6,598 nt of DNA, taken from NCBI GenBank assembly GCA_023145125.1, contig JAGLEK010000199.1:1-6598 (forward strand). Direction: 5' to 3'. The stretch comes from Bacteroidales bacterium. GTDB taxonomy: Bacteria; Bacteroidota; Bacteroidia; Bacteroidales; B18-G4. The position numbers and the translations under genes are program-made. Below are positions 4,927 to 6,598 of this stretch, piece after piece; within the stretch, counting starts at the first letter, position 1, and the number at the start of each line of letters is the position of its first letter. The notes under the pieces are model-generated. The model had not been told where the DNA came from, made no database searches, and saw only the letters and a list, made by a program, of their open reading frames with translations.

Positions 4927-6598
4927 ATGTTTAAAAACAAGGGGCTTGCTTTCAAGCTGAGTTTATATCTTCTTACAGTAACCTTTGCAGTGTTATTTGC
5001 TTTACTGTATTACAACTATGTCATTTCACGTAACCTTGTTTTAAAGGATGCACAGAATGATGCACAGAAACTGACAGAGCTGACTGTGGCAAGGATCGAA
5101 AATGTTCTGCAGGGTGTAGAGAGCATCCCTCTTAGTCTTGCTTCTGTTATTGAGAACCGCGATACCGTCATGTTTATTGGGACGAGGAAAGTGATTGAAA
5201 ATGTGCTTGTTAAGAATCCGCTTATTTATGGGGCCTGCATAGCATTTTCTCCCGGTATCAAAGAAAAGGATACAACATATTTTGCACCATACCTGTATTC
5301 ATCGGGCGATTCCATAATCTTCAAAGACCTTGCTTCTGACGAATACAGATATACGGGCAAGGCATGGTATATAGAAGCCAGGGCTAAAGGAAAAGGGGTA
5401 TGGTCAGAGCCTTACTACGATGAAGGTGGCGGGGAAGCTATGATGGCAACATATTCAGTTCCGTTTTTCAGGAAAGACGGTAAGGATAGAGTTTTTGCCG
5501 GGGTTGTCACTGCAGATATTTCACTTACAGGCCTGCAATCACTTATTAATGGAATCCAGTTTTATGATACAGGTTTTGGCTTTTTGATCTCATCAAAGGG
5601 GAATATTGTTATATGGGGGGCATTTGACAATATGGATAAAAGGGCTGTATTCAATGTTTTTGATAAAGATCATTCACCCGGAATGACACAGGTGCTCACA
5701 AAGATGATCAATGGAGAAAAGGATATCATTTCTCTCAGGGGCATTGCTGCTGAATCAAACCAAAATAACTGGGTGAGCTTTGCCAATGTTCCGGCTGCAA
5801 ATTGGTCGCTGGGGATCGTATTTCATGAAAACGAGTTATATCAAGGCCTGGATGATCTGTATATAGAGCTTATGGGTATTGGGTTAGCCGGGTTTTTGCT
5901 GATTGGATTTCTCATATTTATAATATCCAGACGATTTGTCAAGCCAATTGAGAAACTTGCTTTTGCCACACGTAAAATTGGTGCCGGTGATTTTGAATTC
6001 AGAATACCATCATTCAAATCGCAGGATGAGATCGCACAACTGGGCCGGTCGTTTAGCGCCATGCAGGTAGAGCTCAAGGAGTATGTCAGGAATTTGCAGA
6101 TAACCACAGCCCTGAAGGAGAAGATGGAGAGTGAGCTTCAGATCGCTGCGAGTATTCAGCAGCAGATGTTGCCGGAGCGAAAACCTATTCCCGGCAGGGA
6201 AGCAATAGATTACTATGGGGTGCTAAAACCTGCAAGGCAGATAGGGGGGGATCTCTATGATTTTATTGTCAGTGACGATTATCTGTATTTTGCAATTGGC
6301 GATGTAGCGGGAAAGGGAATCCCGGCTGCCTTGTTCATGGCTAAAACCCTCACATTGTTCAGGGCCAGGGTTAGCGGCGGGAAGGAGCCGCAGGAGATTG
6401 CCACAGAGATAAACGGTGACCTGGAGCAATACAATTCGCAGTCGATGTTTGTCACATTTTTTATTGGCAAGCTAAATATGAAAACCGGTCAATTGGTTTA
6501 TACCAATGCCGGGCATAATCTGCCATTTGTGTTAAAACCCGGGAGTGCCCCCCGTACAATGCCGGGCACACATGGCCTGCCGCCCGGAAGTATGCCGG
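4927..6598 (+). CDS. Membrane sensor phosphatase: dCache-HAMP-SpoIIE (PP2C type), 3' end outside window
   Basis: The frame is open from ATG 4927 to the window end (557 codons, no stop). An in-frame TAA at 4915-4917 fixes the start region. Membrane segment 1 (about 11-33) leads into a periplasmic dCache-like sensor domain (about 40-305) with KAWY (145-148) and WSEPYYD (159-165). Membrane segment 2 (about 313-334) follows, then a HAMP domain (about 335-388; P340, D367-E368). A helical linker carries the ELQIAASIQQQMLP signature (403-416). The PP2C-like SpoIIE domain shows GGD (D442), GDVAGKG (D459) and NAGHN (527-531), so the visible metal-binding acidic residues are intact. The last metal-binding aspartates lie beyond the window. 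Such proteins sense an external ligand and dephosphorylate a serine/threonine phosphoprotein, typically an anti-sigma-factor antagonist of the RsbV/SpoIIAA type. The ligand and partner are unknown. The gene is transcribed divergently from the usp operon. Confidence 0.93.
   Translation, partial: MFKNKGLAFKLSLYLLTVTFAVLFALLYYNYVISRNLVLKDAQNDAQKLTELTVARIENVLQGVESIPLSLASVIENRDTVMFIGTRKVIENVLVKNPLIYGACIAFSPGIKEKDTTYFAPYLYSSGDSIIFKDLASDEYRYTGKAWYIEARAKGKGVWSEPYYDEGGGEAMMATYSVPFFRKDGKDRVFAGVVTADISLTGLQSLINGIQFYDTGFGFLISSKGNIVIWGAFDNMDKRAVFNVFDKDHSPGMTQVLTKMINGEKDIISLRGIAAESNQNNWVSFANVPAANWSLGIVFHENELYQGLDDLYIELMGIGLAGFLLIGFLIFIISRRFVKPIEKLAFATRKIGAGDFEFRIPSFKSQDEIAQLGRSFSAMQVELKEYVRNLQITTALKEKMESELQIAASIQQQMLPERKPIPGREAIDYYGVLKPARQIGGDLYDFIVSDDYLYFAIGDVAGKGIPAALFMAKTLTLFRARVSGGKEPQEIATEINGDLEQYNSQSMFVTFFIGKLNMKTGQLVYTNAGHNLPFVLKPGSAPRTMPGTHGLPPGSMP

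Noticed and set aside
6244..6250. Run of seven G bases inside the phosphatase active-site motif, considered as a phase-variation tract
   Set aside because: Seven bases is short for a slippage switch, the run encodes the conserved GG of GGD, and the frame is intact on both sides.
5841..6470. Minus-strand open frames of 63-88 codons
   Set aside because: They overlap the HAMP and SpoIIE coding region, whose plus-strand motifs are clear. No family resemblance is seen in the antisense frames.

Overview
The window reads as ordinary chromosomal sequence from a member of the Bacteroidota. This is an inference from three things: AT-rich gene starts with no clear Shine-Dalgarno sequence, a promoter of the Bacteroidota type (TTTG-like, about 20 bases, then TAnnTTTG) before the stress-protein gene, and the flavour of the proteins. 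No 16S or other definitive marker is present, so the rank below phylum is open.

Layout: bases 1-88 are a short remnant at the edge, with a 7-bp hairpin and possibly the start of another leftward gene. Bases 89-4618 hold three tightly packed leftward genes. In order of transcription they are a tandem-domain universal stress protein (4618-3752), a multi-pass GT-C type glycosyltransferase resembling the ALG9/GPI mannosyltransferase group (3699-2137), and NAD+-dependent DNA ligase LigA (2131-89). The gaps are 52 and 5 bases, so they probably share one transcript from a promoter near 4652-4683. Bases 4619-4926 are a divergent intergenic region. It contains a degenerate 7-bp tandem repeat, the 17-base word CCTGAGCTTGTCGAAGG, and imperfect inverted ends that bracket about 150 bases. 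Bases 4927-6598 hold the 5' 557 codons of a rightward gene for a membrane-anchored dCache-HAMP-SpoIIE (PP2C-type) phosphatase. It runs off the window end.

Functionally, LigA is housekeeping (replication and repair). The glycosyltransferase probably moves a sugar from a polyprenyl-linked donor at the membrane. The Usp is a cytoplasmic stress or nucleotide-binding protein. The SpoIIE protein is a transmembrane sensor whose output would dephosphorylate a partner such as an anti-sigma-factor antagonist. The three leftward genes have no obvious shared pathway. I do not see strong evidence for a novel biological system. The least explained part is the repeat-bearing intergenic region.
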